Below are positions 18,935-27,930 of a stretch of 64,000 nucleotides of DNA, piece after piece. How positions within the stretch are numbered: position 1 is the stretch's first letter; every line of letters starts with the position of its first letter. Made by a program: the position numbers and the translations under genes. The DNA is from Anaerovibrio sp. RM50 (GTDB taxonomy: Bacteria > Bacillota > Negativicutes > Selenomonadales > Selenomonadaceae). Under the pieces are notes generated by a model. It did not search any database. It had not been told where the DNA came from and was given only the letters and a program-made list of their open reading frames with translations. The stretch is from positions 1 through 64,000 of the forward strand of contig NZ_JHWV01000008.1 of NCBI RefSeq assembly GCF_000622005.1, read 5' to 3'.

Positions 18935-19729
18935 TCAGCTTAACAGCAATGCATCGGAATTCAGCTCGCTGCCCGCCGCCTTCTCAAACATGGCCAGCAA
19001 GTCCTTGATGGTGAGGCTCTTCTTTTCCTCGCCACTGACATCAATAAGGATTTTGCCCTCATGGAGCATAATAAGACGGTTACCACAGGCCAGAGCGTCC
19101 CTCATGTTATGGGTAATCATCAATGTGGTGAGCTTACGGCTGTTTACTATATTATTGGTAAGCTCCAGCACCTGGGCCGCAGTCTTTGGGTCCAGGGCCG
19201 CTGTATGCTCGTCCAAAAGCAACAGCTTTGGCTCCACCATGGTAGCCATAAGGAGGGTCAGGGCCTGACGCTGGCCGCCGGAAAGAAGGCCCACCTTTGA
19301 TTCCAGACGATCCTCAAGGCCAAGGTTAAGGGGCTTCAGCTGCTCACGGAAATAGGTACGCTGAGCCTCCGGGGCACTCCAGCGCAGGGTTGGGAACTGG
19401 CCACGGCGCGAAGCAATGGCAAGATTTTCCTCAATCTGCATATTGGCGGCAGTACCCATCATAGGGTCCTGAAATACGCGGCCAATGTACTTGGCCCGCT
19501 TGTGCTCCGGCAGCTTGGTTATATCCTTCCCGTCAATAACAATTTTACCCGTGTCCACCTTGAAGGTTCCCGCAATGGCATTCATAAGCGTAGATTTACC
19601 CGCGCCATTACCGCCGATGACCGTTACGAAATCCCCTGGTTTAAGGTGCAGTGACACACCCCGCAGGGCCACCTTTTCTGTAATGGTACCGGGATTAAAG
19701 GTTTTCTTGATATTTTCAATTTTAAGCAT
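18935..19729 (-). CDS. ABC transporter ATP-binding protein (TrpXYZ-type importer)
   Basis: A 264-residue ATPase with Walker A GGNGAGKST, Q-loop GRVFQDPMMG, signature LSGGQRQALTLLMA, Walker B LLLLDEHTAALDP and switch histidine MITHNMRDAL. It overlaps the permease gene by 8 bases and is last in a binding protein-permease-ATPase operon. This three-gene layout with a PF04392-like binding protein matches putative tryptophan/tyrosine importers of Firmicutes. The substrate is inferred from that resemblance only. Confidence 0.93.
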   Translation of the reverse strand: MLKIENIKKTFNPGTITEKVALRGVSLHLKPGDFVTVIGGNGAGKSTLMNAIAGTFKVDTGKIVIDGKDITKLPEHKRAKYIGRVFQDPMMGTAANMQIEENLAIASRRGQFPTLRWSAPEAQRTYFREQLKPLNLGLEDRLESKVGLLSGGQRQALTLLMATMVEPKLLLLDEHTAALDPKTAAQVLELTNNIVNSRKLTTLMITHNMRDALACGNRLIMLHEGKILIDVSGEEKKSLTIKDLLAMFEKAAGSELNSDALLLS

Positions 19730-20606
19730 CCTGGGCCACCTTTCTCTTTTTCAGCTTGGCCTGGCACAGCGGCATGGAAAGAGCGGCTGCAACAAGAATG
19801 GCCGTAAACAGCTTCAAATCGTTTGGTGGCATACCCATCTGCAATACTATGGCAATAACTGCCCTATATACAATGGAGCCCAAAATTACGGAAATCAGGC
19901 AATTTTTGAAGCTTCTGGTACCAAAGAGCACCTCGCCGATAATTACAGAGGCAAGGCCAATAACGATGGTACCAACTCCCATGCCCACATCGGCAAAGCC
20001 GTTGGCCTGGGCCACAAGGGCTCCGGACACGGCCACCAGGGCATTGGAAATCAAAAGCCCCAAAATTACCGTAATATCAGTATTAATACCATTGGCCCGA
20101 ATCATGTGAGGATTGCAGCCAGTGGCACGAATGGAGGCGCCAATCTCTGTGCCGAAAAACCAGTAGCACAAAACCCCGGTGAATACCACCACAGCAGCAC
20201 CTATCACCAGAACCATGTTGCTGAGGGTCACATCAGGAATCCCAAACATGGTAAACACCGTCTCCACGTTCAGTAAAGAAAGATTAGCCTTTCCCATAAC
20301 GTGCAAATTCACGGAGTACAGGGCTATCATGGTAAGAATCCCCGCCAAAAGGGCAGGAATCTTCAGCTTTGTACACAAAAAACCAGTTACAATGCCAGCC
20401 AACATGCCGGCAAAGGCCGCCACAAAAATGGAAAGAACGGGGTTCATGCCCCCCAGCATACAAGAGGCCGCCACAGCCGCCCCCAGGGGGAAGCTGCCCT
20501 CCACTGTCAAATCAGCAATATCCAGCACACGGAATGTAATATACACCCCGATGGCCAGCAGGGACCACAAGAGCCCCTGGGATATAGTAGGAATAATCAG
20601 ATCCAC
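19722..20606 (-). CDS. ABC transporter permease (TrpXYZ-type importer)
   Basis: A 294-residue membrane protein with eight or nine hydrophobic helices, similar to branched-chain amino acid permeases (BPD_transp_2). Typical segments are FRVLDIADLTVEGSFPLGAA and ATGCNPHMIRANGINTD. The start is GTG, a few bases after GAGG. It is 10 bases after the binding-protein gene and overlaps the ATPase gene, so all three are translated from one message. Confidence 0.92.
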   Translation of the reverse strand: MDLIIPTISQGLLWSLLAIGVYITFRVLDIADLTVEGSFPLGAAVAASCMLGGMNPVLSIFVAAFAGMLAGIVTGFLCTKLKIPALLAGILTMIALYSVNLHVMGKANLSLLNVETVFTMFGIPDVTLSNMVLVIGAAVVVFTGVLCYWFFGTEIGASIRATGCNPHMIRANGINTDITVILGLLISNALVAVSGALVAQANGFADVGMGVGTIVIGLASVIIGEVLFGTRSFKNCLISVILGSIVYRAVIAIVLQMGMPPNDLKLFTAILVAAALSMPLCQAKLKKRKVAQDA

Positions 20607-20616
20607 GTCAATAACC

Positions 20617-21612
20617 TCAATTCAATACCTCGGCGTCCTTCAGCACGTCTGCAGGAATGGTGATGCCCAGCTTGTCAGCATTGGTCTTGTTTACTACGGC
20701 CTTCAGAACCTTGGCAAATTCAATCTTCATATCAGCTGGCTTGGACTTGCCATCAAGAATGTCCGCAGCCATGAAGCCGGACTGACGGCCCAGCTCATAA
20801 TAGTCAACGCCGTAGGTTGCAAGACCGCCGGCCTTAACCATGTTGGACTCACCGCAGATAACTGGCTTCTTGGCAGCATCACATACGGAAATAAGGGTTG
20901 GCATGGAAGAAGCGATTACATTGTCGGTAGGAAGATAGAAGGCATCCACCTTGCCCACAAGACTCTGGGCAGCCTGCTGGATATCATTTACGTTGGAAAT
21001 GGTAGCAGCCTCAACCTTCAGGCCCTTGGACTCGGCATATTCCTTCATGGTCTTGAACTGAATCTCGGAGTTAACCTCGCTGGAGGTATATACGCAGCCA
21101 ATAGTCTTGGCATTAGGGCAAAGCTTAACCAGAAGGTCCACCTGATCCTTGATTGGATTCATATCGCTGGTGCCAGTTACGTTGCCACCAGGAGCCTCGT
21201 TGGACTTAACCAGCTTGGCACCAACGTAGTCGGTAATGGCAGAGCCCACAATTGGAATATCCTTGGTAAGGTTGGCCACAGTCTGGGCAGCCGGAGTTGC
21301 AATTGCATATATCAGATCCACGTGATTGCTTACAAAACGCTGGCCGATATTCTGCAGATTGGACTGGTCGGCCTGAGCATTCTGATTATCAATCTTCAGA
21401 TTCTTGCCCTCTTCGTAGCCACGCTCCTTAAGGGCATCCCTAAAGCCCTTGTTGGCCGCATCCAGAGCATCATGCTCCACCAGCTGTACAATACCCACTG
21501 TTTTCTGGTCAGAAGCTGCCTGATTATTGGAGCCACAGCCCCCCAACAGCCCAAGGGAGAATACCGCAGCCATACCCAGGGCTGCCATTTTCATTTTCTT
21601 GGAAAAGAACAT
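20617..21612 (-). CDS. ABC transporter substrate-binding lipoprotein (TrpX-like)
   Basis: A 331-residue lipoprotein with signal and lipobox LGLLGGCGS. The mature part matches the ABC_sub_bind family: VGIVQLVEHDALDAANKGF, DLIYAIATPAAQTVAN, GCVYTSSEVNS and GVDYYELGRQSGFMAADIL. Members bind tryptophan, tyrosine or related compounds. First gene of the importer operon. The 230-bp upstream region shows no T-box leader that I can recognise. Confidence 0.9.
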   Translation of the reverse strand: MFFSKKMKMAALGMAAVFSLGLLGGCGSNNQAASDQKTVGIVQLVEHDALDAANKGFRDALKERGYEEGKNLKIDNQNAQADQSNLQNIGQRFVSNHVDLIYAIATPAAQTVANLTKDIPIVGSAITDYVGAKLVKSNEAPGGNVTGTSDMNPIKDQVDLLVKLCPNAKTIGCVYTSSEVNSEIQFKTMKEYAESKGLKVEAATISNVNDIQQAAQSLVGKVDAFYLPTDNVIASSMPTLISVCDAAKKPVICGESNMVKAGGLATYGVDYYELGRQSGFMAADILDGKSKPADMKIEFAKVLKAVVNKTNADKLGITIPADVLKDAEVLN

Positions 21613-21781
21613 ACATTATCACTCCTAATAGTATAAAAATAAAAAACCTAACACATATTATACATTATTGTTTCAAAAAAATAAATATTGTTCTCCCTAT
21701 AAATACAAAATTATTTTTGATAAAGATATTTTTTCTAAAATCCTCCAATCGAGAACATATATAAATTAGGTTTTCCCCATC

Positions 21782-21811
21782 AAAAAAGGGCAGCTCATGG
21801 ACTGCCCTTTT
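21782..21811 (-). terminator. terminator of the flagellin gene
   Basis: AAAAGGGCAG / CTGCCCTTTT stem with an 8-base loop and a following T run on the minus strand, about 35 bases after the flagellin stop codon. Confidence 0.85.
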
Positions 21812-21843
21812 GGGTGAATAATTATTCATTATATGCTGGTATA

Positions 21844-23625
21844 CTACTGCAGCAGGGATAAAACTGCACTGCCGTTCTGGTTGGCCTGTCCCAGCATGGA
21901 CTGGGCTGTCTGCATAAGCACGTTGGCCTTGGTGTAGGCTGTAAAACTCTTGGCCATATCCGCATCACGGATAACGGACTCAGCAGATGTTACATTTTCG
22001 GTGGCAGTAGTAATATTGGCCGCCGTAAATTCCAGACGGCTCTCAATTGAACCAATTATGGTCTGCTGCTTCAGAGCACGGCTGATGGCCCTGTCAATAA
22101 CGGTTATGGCAGAGGTGGCCTTTTGCTGGGTAGCCACGCTGACAGCGGTGCCATCGGCTTTTGTAAGGCCCAGGGCCTCACAGCGCATATCTGCAAGACC
22201 GATGCTGATGGTCTGGGAAGCCTTGGTGCCAATCTGGAAGTAGGCACTCTTTTCCGGCTCGGAATTTGCTGCCTCCTTGGCCATATAGCGAAGCACCATA
22301 TAACCAGCAGCATAGGCGCTGTCATCGGAAGTATAACTATTTGAGTTTTCCAAAATATTCTTTAAGGTATCCGGGTCATTGGCCAGCTGCTGGATTTTTC
22401 CCTTGCGGTAATCATCAATACCGTGTACCAGCTCTGCCATACCTTCCTTAACATACAAAGGCAAGTCTTTAAAATTATTAATGTTGGCTGACATAAGGGC
22501 ATGGGTCATCTCATGGGCCAGTGTACGGTCCAAATAAAGCTGGTTCGGGTTATTCTTCAATGCACCGTTTTTATCCGTGAGGTCAAGATTGTTGTAGTAG
22601 TGCATATTGACGGTCAGCTCAAGGCCTGTAGTAATATCACCAGTAAAATGGGATGTTACAGATGCCAATGTTCCATTATCTGCATCAGAGAAGTTTACAT
22701 CAATGGACTTTACAGTTGTGCCGTTTTCCCAGAAATTAAGGGCAAAGGATTCATCCACCAGCCACATGCAGTTGGAGAGCCACTCATTATCCAACGCTGC
22801 ACAAATTGCCTTTTTCATGGCATCATCACCACTGTCCGGCCAGTTCACCTGAAGTCCCCGTATCATGGTGCTTCCCGTAGGATTCCCCCCATAAGCTGGT
22901 TTTTCTTCCGGCACAACGGATTCAGCTGTTTTGGCCTTTTCCCCGCCAGCATCAAGGCCAGTAATGGAGCCAGTATCATCATTATTCAAGTTGATACCAC
23001 AAACCTCCAGAAGGTCGCCGCCGCTTTTTCTAATGGCCTCCACACAGCTGTTTATAAGGGTCTTTTCATCCTTAAACATCCCTGAGGAACCATATTTTAT
23101 AGCTGCATCCAAACGCTCCTGGGCTGTTCCGGATGTGCACCCATCCAAATAAGCCAGGAAGGAAACCATGGAATCCTGCTGGTCAGCCACAATATTGCCT
23201 CCCATAGCACCGTTTATCAAATACTTTCCATTAAAAGTAACCAAAGCATTATCATCGATCTGGTTCATAAGCTGATCCAGCTCTTTTTGAATAATGGCCC
23301 GGTCACTGTCCGTATTTGTATCATTGGCGGCATCAATAGCCTTGGCCTTGAAGGTTCTCAGGGCATCCACCGTGGAGGACACTGCCCCCTCTGCCACCTT
23401 CATCATACTGGAACCGTTCTGGGTGTTGGTAAGGGTAGCATCCAGACTTCTGATCTGCACCCTCATACGCTCACTGATGGCGTATGAGGAGGCATCATCC
23501 GCCGCACTGTTGATCTTCATGCCGGAGGAAACCTGCTGAAGCGACTTGGCAAAATCCTTGCTGTTCCGGCTCAGAACATTCAGGGTATTGATTGCCGACA
23601 TATTATTTTTTACTACCATGGCCAT
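21844..23625 (-). CDS. flagellin with inserted gluzincin metallopeptidase domain (flagellinolysin type)
   Basis: A 593-residue filament protein. Residues 1 to about 150 are a flagellin N-terminal D0/D1 region (NTLNVLSRNSKDFAKSLQQV, SSGMKINSAADDASSYAISE), and the last 93 or so residues are the matching C-terminal region ending QSMLGQANQNGSAVLSLLQ. The surface-exposed middle is replaced by a peptidase-like domain with H371-E-M-T-H375, then 18 residues, then Glu394 in KEGMAEL. This is the HExxH-18-E zinc signature of gluzincins. This architecture is described as flagellinolysin, in which the filament is an enzyme array. All three zinc ligands and the catalytic glutamate (E372) are intact, so activity is likely. 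The ATG follows AAAGGATG. A sigma28-like promoter lies upstream. Confidence 0.92.
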   Translation of the reverse strand: MAMVVKNNMSAINTLNVLSRNSKDFAKSLQQVSSGMKINSAADDASSYAISERMRVQIRSLDATLTNTQNGSSMMKVAEGAVSSTVDALRTFKAKAIDAANDTNTDSDRAIIQKELDQLMNQIDDNALVTFNGKYLINGAMGGNIVADQQDSMVSFLAYLDGCTSGTAQERLDAAIKYGSSGMFKDEKTLINSCVEAIRKSGGDLLEVCGINLNNDDTGSITGLDAGGEKAKTAESVVPEEKPAYGGNPTGSTMIRGLQVNWPDSGDDAMKKAICAALDNEWLSNCMWLVDESFALNFWENGTTVKSIDVNFSDADNGTLASVTSHFTGDITTGLELTVNMHYYNNLDLTDKNGALKNNPNQLYLDRTLAHEMTHALMSANINNFKDLPLYVKEGMAELVHGIDDYRKGKIQQLANDPDTLKNILENSNSYTSDDSAYAAGYMVLRYMAKEAANSEPEKSAYFQIGTKASQTISIGLADMRCEALGLTKADGTAVSVATQQKATSAITVIDRAISRALKQQTIIGSIESRLEFTAANITTATENVTSAESVIRDADMAKSFTAYTKANVLMQTAQSMLGQANQNGSAVLSLLQ

Positions 23626-23945
23626 AGCGTATCATCCTTTCTGCGCTATCCCCGTATTGCTGTAGGGAAATCATCCTTGTTTTAGCCATTTGATTTATAG
23701 CGGCATACACCGCTACTAATCTATGTATCGTTAAATTATTTCGTTAACTTAATATATGAAAGCAACTCCCCGCCATTTTTTGATTTTTGCTTTATTTTTT
23801 GCAGGAAACCGCCACAACGTGGCGAATTATTACGTATGGACAACCTTTTTAAGAAAATAATTAGTAGTTTATGTAACTGATATCAATACCGACATTTTAA
23901 GCGTTTGTGTGTTATGCGCTGATGTTTTTGACGGGAGGGCTGTTT
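23626..23945. other. 320-bp divergent intergenic region
   Basis: Holds the flagellin promoter and leader on the minus strand. Near 23810-23824 there is a small inverted repeat CGCCAC-AAC-GTGGCG of unknown role, upstream of the carrier gene. No other gene is seen. Confidence 0.4.
23725..23751 (-). promoter_or_regulatory. sigma28-like promoter of the flagellin gene
   Basis: On the minus strand TAAG-TTAA (51-44 end), 11 bases, then AACGATAC (23732-23725); measured from TAAG the spacer is 15 bases. It has the same CGATA core as the elements at 2013-2020 and 12618-12625. It lies about 100 bases before the start codon, leaving a long leader. Confidence 0.45.
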
Positions 23946-25289
23946 ATGGAAATTGCTTTGGGTTTCATTGTATTCCTGCTATGCCTTATAATCGGTGTAA
24001 GATTCGGTGGGCTAGGTCTGGCAGCCGTCAGTGGAATTGGGTTGGTAATCTATGTATTTGGTTTTGGTTACAAGCCCGGGGTTCCGCCAAATGACGTAAT
24101 GCTGACTATTTTGGCAGTTGTTACCTGCGCCGCTTTCTTACAAACCTCCGGTGGCTTAACAGTATTGTTGAAGCTGGCCGAAAAAATTTTACGTAAAAAT
24201 CCCAAAAATGTTACCATTTTAGCGCCTATTACCACATGGTTTTTGACTGTTCTTTGCGGCACCGGCCATGTATGCTACACCATGTTTCCAATTATTTATG
24301 ATGTAGCTATCAAGCAAAATATCCGCCCTGAGAGGCCTATGGCAGTATCCTCCATTGCAGCCCAGATGGGTATCTGCGGTTCCCCAGTATCTGTGGCCAT
24401 TGTTTCTATCGTGAGCTTTTTGGCTGTAGCCGGTTATGATATCAGTATTGCCAAGGTGTTGATGGTTTCCATTCCATCCACCTTCTTCGGTGTACTGGCG
24501 GCGGCTATCTGGTCCATGCGCCGAGGCAAGGAGCTGGAAGATGATCCTGATTTTCAGGCCTTGATTGCTGACCCTGAACAAAGAAAATATGTCTATGGAT
24601 CCACTGAGTCCCTTTTAGACAAGGAATTGCCTAGAAGCTACTATGTTGCTGTTGGTATTTTCATTGCGGGTATTATCCTGATTGCCCTTATGGGCAATCT
24701 ACCGGAATATCTGCCTCAGTTCTCCGCTGGCGTAGGTAAGCCGGCGAAGCCAATTTCCATGACGTTGGTCATTCAGATGGTTATGCTGTGTATTGCCTCA
24801 CTAATATTGTTCTTCTGCAAGGTAGATGCCAAAAAAGTAGCTGATTCCAACGTTTTCCGTGCTGGAATGGTAGCCCTGGTATCCGTTTATGGTGTTGCGT
24901 GGACAGCCAACACCCTCTTTGCACATCACATGGATTTTTTGAAGGGCGTATTGATTTCCGCCGTGGCAGTATATCCATGGGCTTATGCCATCATTGCCTT
25001 TTTCACCTCAAAGCTGGTTAACTCTCAGGCGGCAGCCATCGCAATAGTGGCTCCTCTGGCTTTGGAGGCAGGGATAGAACCCGTTATAGTTTTATCCTTT
25101 ATTTCCGCCTGCTATGGTTATTTCTTCCTGCCAACGTACCCATCAGATTTGGCCTGTATCGGCTTTGACCGCTCTGGCACCACCAAGATTGGCAAGTACA
25201 TTCTCAACCACAGCTTCATGATACCAGGCCTCATTGGCGTTATCACCGGCTGCTGTGTTGGTTATGTAATCGCTCATGCTATAATTTAA
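23946..25289 (+). CDS. anaerobic C4-dicarboxylate transporter (DcuA/DcuB family)
   Basis: A 447-residue carrier with about 11-12 hydrophobic helices, the length of DcuA/DcuB. Family stretches are IGVRFGGLGLAAVSGIGL, GTGHVCYTMFPIIYDVA, RPERPMAVSSIAAQMGICGS and SACYGYFFLPTYPSDL. It should exchange fumarate, malate or aspartate for succinate during anaerobic growth. The frame is open from 23907, but the ATG at 23946 is preceded by GGGAGG at 8 bases and gives the family N-terminus. Monocistronic with its own terminator. Confidence 0.93.
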   Translation: MEIALGFIVFLLCLIIGVRFGGLGLAAVSGIGLVIYVFGFGYKPGVPPNDVMLTILAVVTCAAFLQTSGGLTVLLKLAEKILRKNPKNVTILAPITTWFLTVLCGTGHVCYTMFPIIYDVAIKQNIRPERPMAVSSIAAQMGICGSPVSVAIVSIVSFLAVAGYDISIAKVLMVSIPSTFFGVLAAAIWSMRRGKELEDDPDFQALIADPEQRKYVYGSTESLLDKELPRSYYVAVGIFIAGIILIALMGNLPEYLPQFSAGVGKPAKPISMTLVIQMVMLCIASLILFFCKVDAKKVADSNVFRAGMVALVSVYGVAWTANTLFAHHMDFLKGVLISAVAVYPWAYAIIAFFTSKLVNSQAAAIAIVAPLALEAGIEPVIVLSFISACYGYFFLPTYPSDLACIGFDRSGTTKIGKYILNHSFMIPGLIGVITGCCVGYVIAHAII

Positions 25290-25350
25290 GCCCCATCCCA
25301 TATAAAAACCACACCTAAGATTATTAAGTGAATTTAATAATTAAGGTAAC

Positions 25351-25406
25351 AAAAGGGCCACCAGCTTTATGGAAATGCATCCATACAAGTCGGTGGCCTT
25401 TTTTAC
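25351..25406 (+). terminator. terminator of the Dcu carrier gene
   Basis: Outer stem GGCCACC (25356-25362) with GGTGGCC (25392-25398), an inner stem TATGG/CCATA, then a run of T residues. Confidence 0.85.
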
Positions 25407-25463
25407 TTGTCAACATACTTTTTTGTCAGTAACTTACTTTTATTAGCCAGCATATTACCCGTA

Positions 25464-26582
25464 TTATTCTGCGATTTCCCCGTAGGCAATCTGCTCTTTA
25501 TCAAATTTTCTGGAAAAAAGTATCCAGATAATCGTTATATAAATAAGGAACTGGCCAATGGTTACAGCGCAATCAAAAAAGCCCGCTCCCCTAAACACGA
25601 TATCACGAATAAATTTAAACTCCCAAGTTAACGGGAATATCTGGTTAATCCAGTGAACCCAATCTGGCATCATGGTCATAGGCACACCGTATCCGCCGAA
25701 AATAAATCCTCCTGGCACAAACAAAATCATTCTGCTGGAAGCCGCCCCAGGATTGGCTGCAGACCAGCCCATAAACACGGAAACCATCCCCAGCATTATT
25801 ATGTACAGGGCCTGAACGGCAAAATACAGAATTATATTTCCCGAAAAATTAATATCACCCCAAAAGCGGAGCACCACAAGGCCAATAAAATTTGCAATAA
25901 GCCAGCAACCACAATAGGGCAATATGCGCTCTATCAAATCATAGGCTGTGCCCAGCTTAAAATGAAGATCAAGCTTCCCCTCCTGCCTTAGCCGTGGCAC
26001 CATGCCCAGGGTGGCAAAGGCAAAAAACATTGAGGAAAAAAATATCAAAAAGCCCGTTACCTCGCCATTACTGGCAGACTCTGCAGGATTAAAGAGAGAG
26101 CGGGAAACCAGCATTGTTCCGCCCCTTATGGTATCACCTGTACCAATACTTGGATTATTTAAATCAGCGATAATCTCATTGAGGGCTTCCCTTACGCCGC
26201 TTAAGGCTGAGGAGCTGGTATTATCATAAAATACGCCGATGTCGGCTCGTTCCCCATTATAATGATTTTTCTCAAGACCCTGGGGCAAATACACTACCGC
26301 ATAGGCCTTATCACGATACATAAGCTCATTTGGCTCTGCAGGAGTATTTACCACTGCTGTGACAGAAATGAGCTGAGAATTATTCAGATAGTCAATAATT
26401 TCATGACTGTAGTGGGAATTGTCCAAATCAATAACCGTAATTGGAGTGTCCTTGGCGTAATTCAGTCCCAGCATAACACTGAAAATCACCGTTATAACCA
26501 AGGAAACCATTATGGATACCTTTTCATAGGGCATACCATTTCCAGAGAGAAGATGTTTTAATTCGTCCCGAAATGCCTTCAT
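25464..26582 (-). CDS. ABC-2 type exporter permease
   Basis: A 372-residue membrane protein: one N-terminal helix (VSIMVSLVITVIFSVMLGL), a periplasmic domain of about 140 residues (ITVIDLDNSHYSHEIIDYLN...), then five or six helices with the ABC-2 motif region PGGFIFGGYGVPMTMMPDWV. It resembles YhhJ/YbhR-type drug export permeases. Its start overlaps the stop of the HlyD gene by 4 bases. No ABC ATPase gene is adjacent, so the ATPase must be encoded elsewhere or be absent. Confidence 0.85.
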   Translation of the reverse strand: MKAFRDELKHLLSGNGMPYEKVSIMVSLVITVIFSVMLGLNYAKDTPITVIDLDNSHYSHEIIDYLNNSQLISVTAVVNTPAEPNELMYRDKAYAVVYLPQGLEKNHYNGERADIGVFYDNTSSSALSGVREALNEIIADLNNPSIGTGDTIRGGTMLVSRSLFNPAESASNGEVTGFLIFFSSMFFAFATLGMVPRLRQEGKLDLHFKLGTAYDLIERILPYCGCWLIANFIGLVVLRFWGDINFSGNIILYFAVQALYIIMLGMVSVFMGWSAANPGAASSRMILFVPGGFIFGGYGVPMTMMPDWVHWINQIFPLTWEFKFIRDIVFRGAGFFDCAVTIGQFLIYITIIWILFSRKFDKEQIAYGEIAE

Positions 26583-27676
26583 CTCATCTTCACTCCCATC
26601 GTCATGCCAGGAAGAATTTCTTCAGTTGGTTCAAGGTAAATACGCATCTGGAAGGATGTTAAATCCGCCTGGCCCTTTTCACGGGTCATACGCAAATCCG
26701 CAAAGCCAGGGGCCTGGGTGAGCAGGCGAATAGTACCCTTAACCTTTTTCTTGCCAGCTACGGAGATGGCTTCAATTTCATCCCCTTCCTTATATTTGTC
26801 GACCTTTTCCTCGCTTACATAAATATCAAAATAGTAACGGTTGCTTTCCATAAGGAGTACCGGCGTATTTTGGGCAATCATTTCCCCCTCTTTTGCCAAT
26901 ATCTTTATAATCTTGCCATCCTCAGGTGCTCTAAGAGTCAAACGCTCCTTTTTAACCTTTAATTCCTTAAGCTGAACCTCCAAGCCTTTCAGCTGCTGGT
27001 TCAATGCCTCCACATCGTTTAACTTGTTGGCTGCTGTCTGACGCTCCAGGGCAATAGTTGGCAAATTAAGAGAATCTGTATCACCATTATCTGAGGTACC
27101 TGCCAATAATTTACTTAAAAGCTGTTTTTGCTGAGCCACATTGGCAGCATTCACCTGCAATGCAGTTTGGGCTGCATCCAGATTGGATCTTGAGATAGCA
27201 CCAACCTCAAAGAGCTGAACCTTGCGCTCATAATCAAGAGATGCATTATTATAGTTGGCCTCTGCCGCATCCACCGCTGCCTTCTGCTGGTCAATCTGAC
27301 GGAAGCTCTGCTGTTCATTGGTATCCGCCTGGGACATGGCAATATTAACGCCACCACCTGCAGACTTTATCTGAGCCTTCATCTGGGCTATCTGGGCCTC
27401 CAGCTTGGAAATAGACAGATCCACATCAGTGCTGTCAAGCACCATCAGCACATCTCCCTTTTTCACCTGGTCGGCCTCCTTGACACACTCTTTCACCATC
27501 CTGCCACCTACATTTTCAAAGGAGAGTTTAATTTGTTCGGCTGTTAAAATACCCTCTTTCTTTTCCGTGGCCAATACCAATGCATCATTGCCCGTATACA
27601 TCAGCAGTAATCCAGCCACCACCATTACCACGGCGAAAATCATGCCAAATTTCTTTGCCCTTAATTTCTTATCCAT
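26579..27676 (-). CDS. HlyD-family periplasmic adaptor (membrane fusion protein)
   Basis: A 365-residue adaptor with an N-terminal membrane anchor (FGMIFAVVMVVAGLLLMYTG), a biotinyl-lipoyl-like half (MVKECVKEADQVKKGDVLMVLD), a long coiled coil (about 85-245) and the second half LRAPEDGKIIKILAKEGEMI, followed by a beta-barrel. It would link an inner-membrane pump to an outer-membrane channel. It is first in an operon with the ABC-2 permease. The ATG has a strong AGGAGGT ribosome-binding site placed immediately after a leader terminator, so expression is probably controlled by read-through. Confidence 0.92.
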   Translation of the reverse strand: MDKKLRAKKFGMIFAVVMVVAGLLLMYTGNDALVLATEKKEGILTAEQIKLSFENVGGRMVKECVKEADQVKKGDVLMVLDSTDVDLSISKLEAQIAQMKAQIKSAGGGVNIAMSQADTNEQQSFRQIDQQKAAVDAAEANYNNASLDYERKVQLFEVGAISRSNLDAAQTALQVNAANVAQQKQLLSKLLAGTSDNGDTDSLNLPTIALERQTAANKLNDVEALNQQLKGLEVQLKELKVKKERLTLRAPEDGKIIKILAKEGEMIAQNTPVLLMESNRYYFDIYVSEEKVDKYKEGDEIEAISVAGKKKVKGTIRLLTQAPGFADLRMTREKGQADLTSFQMRIYLEPTEEILPGMTMGVKMR

Positions 27677-27827
27677 CTTTACCTCCTATTTTTTTGCAAA
27701 CAAAAAACCAGCCGATACATTCCCCATAGCGACTACAACTCCCGTCCCTGTAGTCACCTGGCATGTATCAGCCGGCGATATTTCCCATAACTGGGCGACG
27801 CACTCAAGTGCAATATTTATTTAAGTC
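27677..27827 (-). promoter_or_regulatory. structured 5' leader with terminator in front of the HlyD/ABC-2 operon (class unknown)
   Basis: The predicted transcript starts near 27827 and runs about 150 nt to the ATG. It contains small hairpins in its first half (GCACTTGAGTGC, and CCCAGTTATGGG). Then comes a 13-bp stem pairing 27763-27775 with 27708-27720; two G-U pairs keep it complete. It encloses a 7-bp stem GACTACA/TGTAGTC with loop GGGACGGGAGT. Six T residues follow directly (27707-27702), then the ribosome-binding site. This is the layout of a transcriptional attenuator or riboswitch. I could not assign it to a known class. Confidence 0.6.
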
Positions 27828-27833
27828 TGGATT

Positions 27834-27862
27834 ATCTTACGACAATTTAAAAAAATAGTCAA
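27834..27862 (-). promoter_or_regulatory. housekeeping promoter of the HlyD/ABC-2 operon
   Basis: On the minus strand TTGACT (27862-27857), 17-bp spacer, TAAGAT (27839-27834). Good -35 and spacing, moderate -10. It sits at the start of the structured leader. Confidence 0.65.
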
Positions 27863-27886
27863 GATTTTTTGCAGTTTTATAAAAGA

Positions 27887-27930
27887 AAAGAGCTGATAAC
27901 CCAATATAATCAAGGTGTTATCGGCTCTTT
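27887..27930. terminator. terminator hairpin, probably for the DUF1847 operon
   Basis: AAAGAGCTGATAAC (27887-27900) pairs with GTTATCGGCTCTTT (27917-27930), with one G-U in RNA. T-rich sequence follows on both strands. The only gene reading toward it is the leftward DUF1847 gene. Confidence 0.65.

Noticed and set aside
20179-21636. Long open frame (485 codons) on the plus strand
   Set aside because: It lies antisense to a clear ABC binding-protein and permease pair with signature motifs; the plus-strand product has no recognisable domain and no ribosome-binding site.
21613-21781. T-box or other leader before the tryptophan-type importer
   Set aside because: No T-box sequence, no leader terminator and no recognisable structure were seen in the region.
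27677-27827. Cobalamin riboswitch, suggested by GCCAGG near the stem
   Set aside because: The other conserved cobalamin blocks are missing and the segment sits inside a terminator stem.
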